Assembly (NCBI RefSeq): GCF_029714425.1
Contig: NZ_CP121668.1
Span: 8,081,501 to 8,145,500, forward strand
Direction of reading: 5' to 3'
Length of the DNA: 64,000 nucleotides
Source: Bradyrhizobium sp. CB2312
Lineage (GTDB): Bacteria; Pseudomonadota; Alphaproteobacteria; Rhizobiales; Xanthobacteraceae
Of the stretch, positions 30,830 to 40,036 are shown piece by piece. The notes beneath the pieces were generated by a model. That model made no database searches. It was not told the DNA's origin and saw only the letters and a list, made by a program, of their open reading frames with translations. How positions within the stretch are numbered: the stretch's first letter is position 1; each line of letters starts with the position of its first letter. A program made the position numbers and the translations under genes.

Positions 30830-31476
30830 TGCGTGATTTTCCACCAGAAATGAAGGGCTTCGTCTTTCCTGCACTATTATCGCATTCCCTAAGCAGGTTT
30901 TCGCTAACGTGGGCGTGTCTTAGACTGCAATTATGCGTGAGGTTGGCAGAAAGCGAACGCCGAAGCCGATTTTGGCCGGACACGCGCGACACGAGCGCGC
31001 TTCTAATAAGCTTGGGCAAGCCCACCCTCGAAAGTGCATCGCCGAGCTTCCTGGCTGCCGTTCGCCTTGCTGCTATCTATATTGCTGTCTACTAATCCAA
31101 CGCGCCTCGTGCACGGTATTGCAGCTCCAAGCGATCCGCTCCAATAGCGACCGCCCTCGTCACCCACGGCATCGCTTTCGGCACGCGCGCAAACACATGG
31201 CTGCCGGGTTGATTGCTAAGGCTCTGCATATCGCGCCGGAAGCGCTCAGAAGCTGCCGTGCCAGCAGAGCCAACATGAATAGGCCGCGAAATTTGGTTGT
31301 GCGATCGTTCATTAACCAAAGTACGATTCTCGGTGTCGTTCGCCATCTTGGTGATCGAAATCTTCGTCGTCCAGGAAAAAGGTGGTTAATTTCTGCATTG
31401 ACTGTCGCTGGATCGGAGAAAACCACCCGAGAGCATGCAGTAGTATTGGCGCAAAGATGAAAGCTGCAGGCGTGGA
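30830..31476. other. Divergent intergenic region
   Basis: About 650 bases between the racemase-like gene (minus) and the oxidoreductase gene (plus). It must contain both start regions. Nothing gene-like or repeat-like was recognised; reading frames present are short and lack ribosome sites. Confidence 0.45.
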
Positions 31477-32868
31477 ATGGATAATTTCTGGCTGAAACAA
31501 GCGTTCGATCGTCTCGGAAAGCCACGGGTGCAATCATTGTCGATGCACGTCACGGTCGATGTGACGATCGTGGGCGGTGGTTATTTGGGCTTATGGACAG
31601 CAATCCGTATCAAGGAAAGCTCGCCCTCTCTCAACGTCGCCGTCGTTGAGAGAGATGTGTGCGGGTCGGGCGCAAGCGGCCGCAACGGCGGATTCGTCAC
31701 GAGCTACTGGGCCAAATATCTCTCGTTGCACAAGCTATGCGGTACTGAAGAAGCGGCCAGGATAGCCAAAGCTTCGGCGGAGGCGGTGCTGGAGATCGGC
31801 GCCTTTTGCCGGGAGAATGGCATCGACGCGGAGTTTCGGGCGGATGGGTGGCTATGGACCGCGACTTCGGCGCCGCAAATCGGCTGCTGGAATATCCTCC
31901 TCGACGAGTTGGACAAGCACAATGTTCGGCCCTTTCAGGCCCTCGACGGTGCAGATGTTGCCCGCTTGGGGGGGACTGACCGCAACCTGGCTGGGGTGTT
32001 CGAACCGAACGCTGCCACGGTTCAGCCGGCCATTCTTGCGCTCGGTTTGCGAGACCACGCCCAAAAGCTGGGTGTGGCGATCTACGAGCACTCGCCTATG
32101 ATCCGTCTAGAGCGGACCAGAACGCCCAAGGTGATAACGCCTAAAGGTTCGGTCACGAGCAAGGCCGTCGTTCTGGCCATGAACGCCTGGGGAGCCCAGT
32201 TCACCTATCTGCGACGTAAGGTCGCCATCGTGTCTAGCGACATGATCGCAACGACGGCCAGACCAGAAAAGCTAAACGAGATCGGCTTTCGAAAAGGCGT
32301 CGCGATCTGTGATTCCCGGATGTTCCTGAATTATTACCGGAATACACCGGATGGCCGTGTCGTCTTCGGCAAATCGCTTGGGCATTTCGCATTCGCCGGC
32401 CGGGTCGATGATCACTACGACGGGGCCTCACCCAGAGTCGCCGAAGTTGAAGAAAGCTTCCGCAAGCTTTACCCGGCGCTCGGTGACATGGAGATCGAAT
32501 CATCATGGACCGGTCCAATCGACAGATCTGTAAACGGTCTCCCGTTCTTCGGCCGCTTAGACAATCACCCGGGCATAGTGTTCGGCATCGGCTTTTCCGG
32601 TCAGGGTGTCGCGCCAAGCGTTCTTGGAGGAAAGATACTGGCGTCACTCGCTCTTGACGAAGCGAACCAGTGGTCCAACTGCGGACTGGTGCGCGAGAAT
32701 GTCGAGAGATTCCCGATTGAGCCTTTTCGTTATGCCGGCTCAATCGTTGTGCGCGAAGCCTTGCGCCGTAAGGAAGGTTTGGAAGATCGGGCCAGGAGTC
32801 CCGACCCCCTTACGCTTGCGATCGCAAACCTTGCTCCCGTCGGCTACGTGCCTTCGAGGCGAAACTGA
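31477..32868 (+). CDS. FAD-dependent oxidoreductase, DAO family
   Basis: A 463-residue D-amino-acid-oxidase/glycine-oxidase-type flavoprotein (PuuB/DadA-like). The FAD dinucleotide motif VTIVGGGYLGLWTAIRIKE is near residues 28-46, followed by the GSGASGRNGGF block typical of PuuB-like amine oxidases, and a C-terminal FGIGFSGQGVAPS flavin contact. It probably oxidises a secondary or primary amine of a small metabolite to an imine, acting in the cytoplasm. Start ATG 31477 has only a weak site. A frameshifted cupin gene begins 27 bases after the stop and an M24 gene follows, so the three were probably one operon. Confidence 0.87.
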   Translation: MDNFWLKQAFDRLGKPRVQSLSMHVTVDVTIVGGGYLGLWTAIRIKESSPSLNVAVVERDVCGSGASGRNGGFVTSYWAKYLSLHKLCGTEEAARIAKASAEAVLEIGAFCRENGIDAEFRADGWLWTATSAPQIGCWNILLDELDKHNVRPFQALDGADVARLGGTDRNLAGVFEPNAATVQPAILALGLRDHAQKLGVAIYEHSPMIRLERTRTPKVITPKGSVTSKAVVLAMNAWGAQFTYLRRKVAIVSSDMIATTARPEKLNEIGFRKGVAICDSRMFLNYYRNTPDGRVVFGKSLGHFAFAGRVDDHYDGASPRVAEVEESFRKLYPALGDMEIESSWTGPIDRSVNGLPFFGRLDNHPGIVFGIGFSGQGVAPSVLGGKILASLALDEANQWSNCGLVRENVERFPIEPFRYAGSIVVREALRRKEGLEDRARSPDPLTLAIANLAPVGYVPSRRN

Positions 32869-32895
32869 TATTGCACAAAATAACAGGAACAGATC

Positions 32896-33269
32896 ATGAC
32901 TCCGCTTGTCCTCAAAGCGTCTGTCCAGCTGACTACAGACGAACTCGACAGTATCAGCCCGGTTTCTCGTCCGATCGGTGAGCCGATCTCCGTCATGCGC
33001 AGCAAGGTCGCCTTCAAGTCCTCGACGGCGCGACCAGCGCCGGCATTTGGGAATGTTCACCTGGAAGATGGCGCCGTCAGGTCGCGGAAGCGGAATTCTC
33101 CACTTTCATATCAGGGCGTTGCACGTTTACACCTGACGACGGCCCGACAATCTCTCTCGAAGCCGGCGACTCGATATATTTTCATCCGAACACGAATGGC
33201 GAGTGGAATATTACTGAGCCGGTTAGGAAGGTTTACGTCATTCTTCCAGCAATACACCGGCCTCTGTGA
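32896..33269 (+). pseudogene. Cupin protein (DUF861/EutQ-like), frameshifted
   Basis: Starts MTPLVLKASVQLTTDELDSI at 32896, 27 bases after the oxidoreductase. Near 33020 the frame is lost; in the next frame the protein continues DGATSAGIWECSPGRWRRQV, FISGRCTFTP, SLEAGDSIYFHPNTNGEW and VRKVYVILP to a stop at 33267-33269. This is the pattern of a small single-domain cupin (cupin_3). The rejoined protein would be ~124 residues, a normal size. One inserted or deleted base separates it from an intact gene, so recent inactivation or a sequencing error is possible. Confidence 0.78.
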
Positions 33270-33858
33270 TCGGAGCGAGGACTCTGCGGCCGGAATAGGA
33301 GCGAGCATTATCACGCCAAAGCTGCTGGGCGCCGACCTCGGTCGGCGCTTTATCTCCGTGGCTCCAGGTCAAGCCCGGACAGCTATGGCTGGCGTGATCC
33401 CCGCTGGAGATCGCCCGGCAATCCACCGGACGTTTGCACTGGGGCAGCCACCTTCGCGTTGTCGCTTTGGGAGAACGCGACTGCAGGCCGACGTTCGCTT
33501 CGACTGCGGGAAAGAGCTTACCGTTCCTCGCTCGCAGCGGCTGGTATGGCAAGGGATACATCGTGCGAGCACGCTTCATTTCTGAAGCCGCAATGGCTTG
33601 TTCGACTTAATTTCCGCACGAATGGCACACGTTCTGCCAAGCAGGCGCAGGGTTTCGTCCATCAATCCCGCTACATTAGCGAAATCGGGCATTCGGGGGG
33701 CGATAATAATGGTGGCATGAGACGATACAGTCACCTGCCGAGCCGACCCAGTGATCTGGTCTTTGGCGTTCCTGCGAAGCTGACTCTTCAATTGCGCATT
33801 CTAAGCCCTTCTGCCGCCCTCCAATCTCGACACAACGCATCTCAATGGAGCTAAGACA
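33270..33858. other. Gap without a recognised gene
   Basis: About 590 bases between the cupin pseudogene and the second M24 gene. Open frames on both strands are not recognised and have no ribosome sites. The M24 start is preceded by CAATGGAGCTAAGACA, which offers GGAG at about 12 bases. Confidence 0.4.
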
Positions 33859-35034
33859 ATGACGATCTGCAAAGCACCGCAGGCCTTCCCTCGCACCGAG
33901 TACATGCGCCGGCTTGCCGCGGTGAAATCGGAGATGGCGCGGCGAAACGTCGAGGCGCTCGTCGTCAGCAACAGCTCAAATCAAACCTATCTCACGGGCT
34001 ATACGGCTCGGTCGGGGTATGTCCCCCAGGCCCTCGTTGTTTCGATGGACCAGGAGGAGCCGACGTTCTTGATGCGGGAAATGGACGCGCCCGCCGCGCT
34101 TCATCAGACGTTCCTGGAGCAGGACAAGGTCATTGGTTATCCAGAGTCGCTAGTCGGCAACCCGGTCAAAGACGGCTACGACGCGATCATCGATTTCTTG
34201 CGCGAGGCTGGCCTGGCTAACCGCCCTGTGGGATTCGAGAGGGGTGTACTGTCGGCACCTGCGGTAGAGAAATTCAACACGCGCCTGCTCGACGCGACAC
34301 TCGTGGATTGCACCAGCGCCGTGAACTGGATCCGAATGGTTAAATCGGAACTCGAGATATCTGTCCTGAAAGAGGCGGCCGCCATTACCGACGCCGGTGT
34401 CGCGCGCGCGGCGGAGATCTTTCGTGCGGGAGTGCGGGAAGCTGATGCGATCGCGGAAATTGTGTCGACGTTGGCGCGCGGCGCAAACGGCAAGCCCGGG
34501 ACCTGGATCGCTACTCCCTATTTATGCTCCTCGCCACGAACGGGAACGAGCCACATCACGTGGAGCGATGATGTCTTCCGCCCGGGCTCCCAGATCAACC
34601 TAGAAATCGCCGGTGTGCGCCATGGCTATACTGCCCCGATCAGTCGGACGTTCTCCATCGGCCAACCTTCAGACCGATTACGCCGCGTACATGAAGCTCA
34701 GGCCGCCGGGCTGGAAGCTGCGCTTGCCACAATCTGCGCAGGACGCACCTGTAGTGAGGTCGCCGAGGCAGCCGATCGCGCGGTCGAGAAGTTCGGGGTC
34801 AAGAAAGAGTCCCGGTTTGGTTATCCTATTGGGATCGATTGGCAAGAGCAGACCGCCAGCATCAAGGTTGGCGACAAGACGGTTCTGAAACCGAACATGA
34901 CGTTCCATGTGCACCTTGGCAACTGGGCTATCGAGGAGGACTTCGGCTACGTGATCAGCGAGTGCGTGCGGCTAACTGAGTCCGGCGTCGAAGTCTTGAC
35001 GAATGTGTCACGAAAGCTTTTCGAGCTTGTCTAG
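33859..35034 (+). CDS. M24 creatinase/ectoine-hydrolase-like protein (copy 2)
   Basis: A 391-residue protein with the same two-domain layout as copy 1: N-terminal LVVSNSSNQTYLTGYTARSGY, C-terminal INLEIAGVRHGYTAPISRTF, SRFGYPIGIDW, NMTFHVHLGNW and VISECVRLTESG. The Asp, His and first Glu metal ligands of M24 peptidases are replaced as in the ectoine hydrolase/creatinase type; the last Glu (ISEC) remains. Similar length and replacements in all three copies suggest related small-solute hydrolases. It follows the oxidoreductase and cupin genes, so a stepwise degradation is plausible. The reading frame is intact. Confidence 0.85.
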   Translation: MTICKAPQAFPRTEYMRRLAAVKSEMARRNVEALVVSNSSNQTYLTGYTARSGYVPQALVVSMDQEEPTFLMREMDAPAALHQTFLEQDKVIGYPESLVGNPVKDGYDAIIDFLREAGLANRPVGFERGVLSAPAVEKFNTRLLDATLVDCTSAVNWIRMVKSELEISVLKEAAAITDAGVARAAEIFRAGVREADAIAEIVSTLARGANGKPGTWIATPYLCSSPRTGTSHITWSDDVFRPGSQINLEIAGVRHGYTAPISRTFSIGQPSDRLRRVHEAQAAGLEAALATICAGRTCSEVAEAADRAVEKFGVKKESRFGYPIGIDWQEQTASIKVGDKTVLKPNMTFHVHLGNWAIEEDFGYVISECVRLTESGVEVLTNVSRKLFELV

Positions 35035-35969
35035 TGGTCTATGCGGGTCTTTCGGACGCCAAGTCGCTCCGTCTACTTCTGTGTCAATTTGCGAGTTGCA
35101 CGCTGAGCGACTGGTGCGCCCCCGTTAGGCCCGATTTTTCGCTTCGATGCGACAGAAGCCCACACAGCGAGAGATTATTGCTCGCGGTGCTGTCGTCTTG
35201 AGTTCATGCTGCACATTGTGGCCAGTTGGTCGCCGCACCAGTCGAATACCGCAACTCAGCATCGCGTCGCGCGCGCTCATCGATCACCGCCGTTACACGT
35301 CAGCTCGATCGATCCAAAATGCACATGCGATGGATGTCCGTGTGCGCCGGCCACGCCAAGAAGGAACGAAATTCTAAGGCGCTCCTAGTCCAATTGACCT
35401 CCGATGGACTGCCGACGTCTGTCGGATCAGAGAGCAGACGGCGGCCGTATCAGCTGTAGGGCATAGACTCTCCAAAAGCGATCTGTATGGCTCTTTCATA
35501 GTATTCGCATTCCTCAACGGCGCGCCGGGCGCGTCCAGCTGTGTCGGGCTTTGCGAACGATCTCGCTTTCGGAAGACGGGGGTAAACACCTTGCTCCCAT
35601 TGTAACGGGAAACACACGCCGAGTCCCATTTCGATCTTCTGCGTGCCTGATCCGGGCTAAGCGCTCGCTCATCGCGTCATCGAACACAGTTCCGACCTAA
35701 TTTCTTATGTCATCTCTGTCGCTTAACCGCCGGCCAGACGCCAGCAGCGCGAAACGTCGTTCCTTGCCGCCAAGACGCAGGATTCCTGCTGTGTAGCGCC
35801 ACATCAGTTAAATTCCAGCTCTAGAGCCGTGTATTTTATAAGATGGCAGCCATTCTTGATCTCCCAATGTGGCGAGATCTCATGGGGACGACCCATCGGC
35901 GGCGATGCCGATACATATATTCCGCCAAACGGCAATGAGCTCATTGTTTTCACGGGAGGAAGATCGGAC
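35035..35969. other. Gap without a recognised gene
   Basis: About 930 bases. Only short chance frames on both strands. The end carries a good ribosome site, GGGAGGA (35954-35960), which defines the start of the following racemase-like gene. Confidence 0.45.
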
Positions 35970-36671
35970 ATGACCCAGAGCGGCGGTGCACTCGGCATAT
36001 TGCAGTTACAGAATACTGCGCAGACCATGTACGGGTCGCTCGGCCATCCAGCCACTTTCCCATTTCCAACCATTTCCCGACCTGTTCTTGGCGCTTGGAC
36101 CAAGAATGTCGTCTTTGGCGGTGAAGATAGCAAATTGGAGGCGGCGTACATAAGCACGGCAAAGGATTTGGTACGTGAGGGCGCAGTCGCGATTACCAGC
36201 AATTGCGGATTTACGCTCAAATTCCAGAGGGCAATGACCGCGGCTCTGCCGGTGCCAGTGTCGATGTCTTCCCTATTGCTCCTGCCCTATCTCATTGCGA
36301 CCATCAAAGGGCGTATCGGCATCTTGACGTTCGATTCGAGGCCACTGACCCCTGATCTGCTTAAACTCGCCGGCGTCAGGTCGAACGAGCGCGTAGCCGT
36401 CACTGGGATTGAAAACTCAGAGACATGGAGGGTGATGTCAGAGCCTGAAAACAATTACACGATTGAGCAGCTAACAAAGGATGTGCTGTCCGCTATCGCG
36501 GCGATGCGCAAGCGATACGACGACATCGAGGCCATCCTCTTCGAATGCGCGGGATTTCCCATAGCGGCTCAGCAGGTTCGCGAGCAGACGAAGCTGCCGG
36601 TGTTCGACGCGGTTACCAATGCGAGATTATTGATGAGCGGACGCAACATGGCAGCTCCCAAGTCGATCTAG
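35970..36671 (+). CDS. Asp/Glu-racemase-superfamily protein (copy 2)
   Basis: A 233-residue paralogue of the protein at 30122. Catalytic Cys in AITSNCGFT and ILFECAGFPI; shared landmarks are GAWTKNVVFGG (compare GAWVENVVRGD), MSSLLLLPYL and LPVFDAVTNARLL. The ATG at 35970 was chosen because GGGAGGA lies ten bases upstream; the frame is open further up (to 35829), but this extra part has no family resemblance. It stands alone, followed after ~560 bases by an M20 amidohydrolase on the same strand. The presence of both Cys suggests an active two-base isomerase or racemase. Substrate unknown. Confidence 0.85.
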   Translation: MTQSGGALGILQLQNTAQTMYGSLGHPATFPFPTISRPVLGAWTKNVVFGGEDSKLEAAYISTAKDLVREGAVAITSNCGFTLKFQRAMTAALPVPVSMSSLLLLPYLIATIKGRIGILTFDSRPLTPDLLKLAGVRSNERVAVTGIENSETWRVMSEPENNYTIEQLTKDVLSAIAAMRKRYDDIEAILFECAGFPIAAQQVREQTKLPVFDAVTNARLLMSGRNMAAPKSI

Positions 36672-37231
36672 CACGACCGCCTGCGCGCCTCCGAGTGAAG
36701 AGCGGAGAGCGACAAGCCAATCCGGGCGCGAGGCATCCGGCGCCATCGCGCGTAAGGCCGACGGCTCTCTCAGTGGTTCCTAGGCCTTGGCCACGAGTTG
36801 AGGGGGCTCCTGCTGGCTGCCAAGGACGTAAACCAGTCGTCGCTGGCTCAGGCGCCAACGTCGACGGGCAATGCCGGAGAGGGGGCAGCTGCTCAATCCT
36901 GGGCATGGTCGCGAAGACCGCTGGGGTCGAGCAGGGGCCGTGCTGTCGTCTGTTGCCAACTGCAGTCACAAGCTTCATTCACTACGGCCGGTGAGCCAAA
37001 AGACGTAATGGACGTTTGCGGCAGTATCGCGCTTGGCTGAAGGTGAGCTGTTCGCATCAATTGGATGGGATCGAGCCATGGCTGATTTCTGCGATGGACT
37101 TCTGCGTCAGAGTTGAGAAAACGCCTCACAAATGCACCCTTGCCAGGCAGTTAGCCGATCTTCTTCCTTGAGCCAGTGTAATCTTCGGCTGAAAGGAGCG
37201 CCGGTCGAAGGGCGTGGTGGAGGCAAGCCGA
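36672..37231. other. Gap without a recognised gene
   Basis: About 560 bases with high GC in 36700-36920 and no recognised coding sequence. GTGGTGGAGGCAAGCCGA at the end supplies the ribosome site of the next gene. Confidence 0.4.
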
Positions 37232-38413
37232 ATGAACAGCCGCAGCAACACGTTCATATCCGATGCCGAGCGCGACGCGGTGATCGAGCTGCGCCATGCC
37301 ATGCATCGCGAGCCTGAGCTTTCCAATGCGGAATGGAAGACGCAAGAACGGATACGCAGCGTGCTGGAGCGCTTCGGCCTCAGGGGCATCAAGGTCTTCC
37401 ACAATACAGGCCTCTATGTCGACATCGAGGGCACTGCCTCGGGTCCAAAGCGATCGATTGCGGTGCGAGGCGACATCGATGCGCTGCCAATCAAGGAGGC
37501 GCGAGACGATCTGCCCTATCAATCCCAGATCAATGGGGTCATGCATGCCTGCGGCCACGACATGCACGGCTCGATCGCGCTCGGCACCGCGCTCGCATTC
37601 CATCGAATGCGGGACAACTTCGCGGGTAGGGTACGCGTCTTCTTCCAGCCAGCCGAAGAGGCTGAACCTCTCGGTGGTCAAACGGTGGCAGACGAGAGGC
37701 TGCTCGAAGGCTTCGACCGAGCCGTCGGCTTTCACGTCAGTCCGGAAATTCCGGCTGGCAAATTCGGTGCCCGTGAAGGTGCGGTAAGCAAATCTGCCGA
37801 CCAGTTCACGCTCACCATCTCTGGCAAAATGGCCCATGGCGCCGCACCACATAAGGGCATCGACGCGATCTCCATCGCTGCCGCCTTTGTCAATGAGGTA
37901 CAGAAGGTAGTTTCGCGCGAAATGCCTGCCGACGACGGCGCGGTCATTACGGTGGGCACTATTCATGGTGGGACCGCCGCCAACATCATCTGCCCCTCCG
38001 TTGTCATGAAGGGCACTATTAGGACCCGCAGCCCGGACCGCCGTGCGTTGCTGTCGCAACGTGTGCGCGAAGTAGCCGACGGGGTCGCCGCCATGCACCG
38101 CGGCCAGGCCGACTGCGTCATCCGCACCGGCGAGCCTCCCGTGATCAATGATTCCGACATGGTCAAGCGCTTCCGGCAAATCGTTCATGAGAGTGTTGGT
38201 CGCGACGCCTTCAATGATAGGAAAGAGATCGCGGGCAGTGACGATTTCGGCTTCTACTCGGCATGCGTGCCGTCGATCTATTTCTGGTTTGGCAGTCGCG
38301 CGCCCGGCAACGAGTCGCATGTCCACACGCCGACATTTGGAGCGTCGGACGACCTCATCATACCAACGACTGAGCTCACGGTCCGCTACCTCCTCGATTT
38401 CCTGAACTCGTAG
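37232..38413 (+). CDS. M20-family amidohydrolase (hippurate-hydrolase-like)
   Basis: A 393-residue member of the M20D amidohydrolases (hippuricase, IAA-amino-acid hydrolase, N-acyl-amino-acid hydrolase). Ligands and landmarks: LRHAMHREPELSNAE, AVRGDIDALPIKE, HACGHDMHGSIALG (metal-binding Cys and His), FFQPAEEAEP (catalytic Glu), GAAPHKGIDAI in the dimerisation domain and HVHTPTFG near the end. ATG 37232 is preferred to GTG 37214 because GGAGG (37219-37223) is well placed. It would release an amino acid or amine from an N-acyl compound, a sensible last step after an M24 hydrolase as in ectoine breakdown. Confidence 0.9.
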   Translation: MNSRSNTFISDAERDAVIELRHAMHREPELSNAEWKTQERIRSVLERFGLRGIKVFHNTGLYVDIEGTASGPKRSIAVRGDIDALPIKEARDDLPYQSQINGVMHACGHDMHGSIALGTALAFHRMRDNFAGRVRVFFQPAEEAEPLGGQTVADERLLEGFDRAVGFHVSPEIPAGKFGAREGAVSKSADQFTLTISGKMAHGAAPHKGIDAISIAAAFVNEVQKVVSREMPADDGAVITVGTIHGGTAANIICPSVVMKGTIRTRSPDRRALLSQRVREVADGVAAMHRGQADCVIRTGEPPVINDSDMVKRFRQIVHESVGRDAFNDRKEIAGSDDFGFYSACVPSIYFWFGSRAPGNESHVHTPTFGASDDLIIPTTELTVRYLLDFLNS

Positions 38414-38992
38414 GTCGATCGCAGCCGTAGGCCGATTCTGAGCAATGCCCGCCATCGAGCCGCTCAACTTGATCAACCTGTCGCCATCCTGTGTGAGAGG
38501 AGCTCATCTCCCACAATCCTCCGAGTTCGTTCGCCATAATGTCTCCCCCGCGACGAACGCTCGCTGGGCTATTTTTCGATGCCGATCTGAGCGCTCCAGT
38601 GGCTTCTTACTAATCGCAACATGATGGGCTTGGTGAACTGTGAACACGGCAATCTATAGCGGTCCTGTATTCGAAAATGGCAAGGCAGCAATTCGAGCGG
38701 GTCGTGGATCACCTGCGAATTCCGGAAATGGACAGGAGCGTCATCATGACGCGGCGATATGGTCGGTTATCCTTCCAGGTTCTTTCCAGGCATCCTCAGG
38801 ATGAGCAGCCAGATGCGAGGTGGCCGGAATCGCGCATGAGTGCTCCGCCATCATCGAAGTTTCGCGCACTTACGCACCCGATCCTTTAGCAGGCCATAGT
38901 CGGCTCAGGATCGAAGTATGGGAAGCGTGCGAGTTTCACTTTCAGCTTCTGCATCTCTTGGCTCACATCGTAGCCATTGAACGCAAAGCTGT
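38414..38992. other. Gap without a recognised gene
   Basis: About 580 bases downstream of the convergent M20 and LysR genes. A short open frame 38677-38889 is not recognised and has no ribosome site. Confidence 0.45.
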
Positions 38993-39895
38993 TCATCGGT
39001 CTGCAGCGCTTTCCGCGAGCACCCAATCCCGGAATGCGATAAGGGGGGGATGGCTCGATCGCTCAGTTGGCCATACAAGGTAATAGCGCTCAGCACTTTC
39101 AATTGGCAGGTCGAGAGCGCGAACAAGCTTGCCATTCGCTAGCTCATCCTGAATGAGGAAGGTCGGTAGCAGAGCAACACCGACGCCGGCCATCGCGGCC
39201 TGGGCGGCGGTCGCGAACTGGTCGAAATACATCATCTGTCCGGATCCGCCCACGATGTTCTGGGCCGAGAACCACTGGTCCCAGGCGCCCGGCCGCGTCG
39301 AGATGCCGAGCAGGGGGGCTTTCTTGAGGTCGCCCGCTGCACAAAAATCATACTGGTTCTTCAGCTTGGAGCTGCAGGTGGGGACGACCTCTTCAGAGCG
39401 CAGCAAGGCCATCTCAGCGCCGGGCCAGTCCCGCGGGCCAAAATGAATGGCCGCATCCAGTGCGTCCGTCCTGAAATCAAAATAGGTCAGGCGCGTTGCA
39501 AGGTTGATGGTGATGCCCGGATGCTGCGCGAAGAAGAGGGGAAGTCGCGGCGCCAGCCAACGCGTGCCAAAGGTCGGCAGGATCGCAAGATTGAGGGTCC
39601 CTCCCTTGGGATTGGCGCGAACGTTGAAGGAGGCTGTGCTGATCTTCCGTAGCGCTTCGCGGATTTCGCGAGCGTAGGCTTCGCCGGCCGCGGTCAATCG
39701 GATGCTCTGGCGTTCGCGTGCAAAGAGCTCGACCTCGAGCAATCCCTCCAGGAGCTTGATCTGCCGGCTGACCGCGCTCTGGGTGAGGCTGAGCTCCCGG
39801 GCCGCCAAGGTGATACTGCTCATTCTGGCGGTGGCCTCAAAAGCGGCCAGCAGAGCGGTCGAAGGCAGAAATCGGCGGGGCATATGCATGTTCAT
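38993..39895 (-). CDS. LysR-family regulator, GcvA-like
   Basis: A 300-residue LysR regulator. The N-terminal HTH is clear (TALLAAFEATARMSSITLAARE, LSLTQSAVSRQIKLLEGLLEV), followed by the co-inducer domain (GTLNLAILPTFGTRWLAPRLPLF, GVGVALLPTFLIQDEL). The start at 39895 fits the GcvA-group N-terminus (PRRFLPSTALLAAFEA). It is divergent from the HglS-like pseudogene at 40037 with 141 bases between, the classic arrangement for a LysR activator and its target. The target has decayed, so the regulator may now control only the downstream aminotransferase or nothing nearby. Confidence 0.9.
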   Translation of the reverse strand: MNMHMPRRFLPSTALLAAFEATARMSSITLAARELSLTQSAVSRQIKLLEGLLEVELFARERQSIRLTAAGEAYAREIREALRKISTASFNVRANPKGGTLNLAILPTFGTRWLAPRLPLFFAQHPGITINLATRLTYFDFRTDALDAAIHFGPRDWPGAEMALLRSEEVVPTCSSKLKNQYDFCAAGDLKKAPLLGISTRPGAWDQWFSAQNIVGGSGQMMYFDQFATAAQAAMAGVGVALLPTFLIQDELANGKLVRALDLPIESAERYYLVWPTERSSHPPLIAFRDWVLAESAADR

Positions 39896-39901
39896 TCCGC
39901 A

Positions 39902-39915
39902 TGAGAATGATCTCA
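39902..39915. promoter_or_regulatory. Possible LysR operator
   Basis: TGAGAATGATCTCA, a 5+5 dyad (TGAGA/TCTCA) a few bases upstream of the LysR start in the divergent spacer. LysR sites usually contain such an interrupted dyad of the T-N11-A type. This is weak evidence from one site. Confidence 0.3.
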
Positions 39916-40036
39916 GGACAAAAGATCGTTTGATTGCAGTGAAAACACAACAATAATCTCTGGTCGGACATACCAGAGCGGCATGGGTCCTGGCGGAAGT
40001 CGTTGGATGCCGAAGAGTCCAACACGGAGCGATTTG

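Noticed and set aside
30829..30874. Earlier GTG start for the racemase-like gene
   Set aside because: The added residues do not resemble the family; the ATG at 30829 aligns with the usual start.
37151..38476. Minus-strand frame of ~440 codons opposite the M20 amidohydrolase
   Set aside because: The plus strand has the M20 metal and catalytic motifs and a ribosome site; the minus frame has neither.
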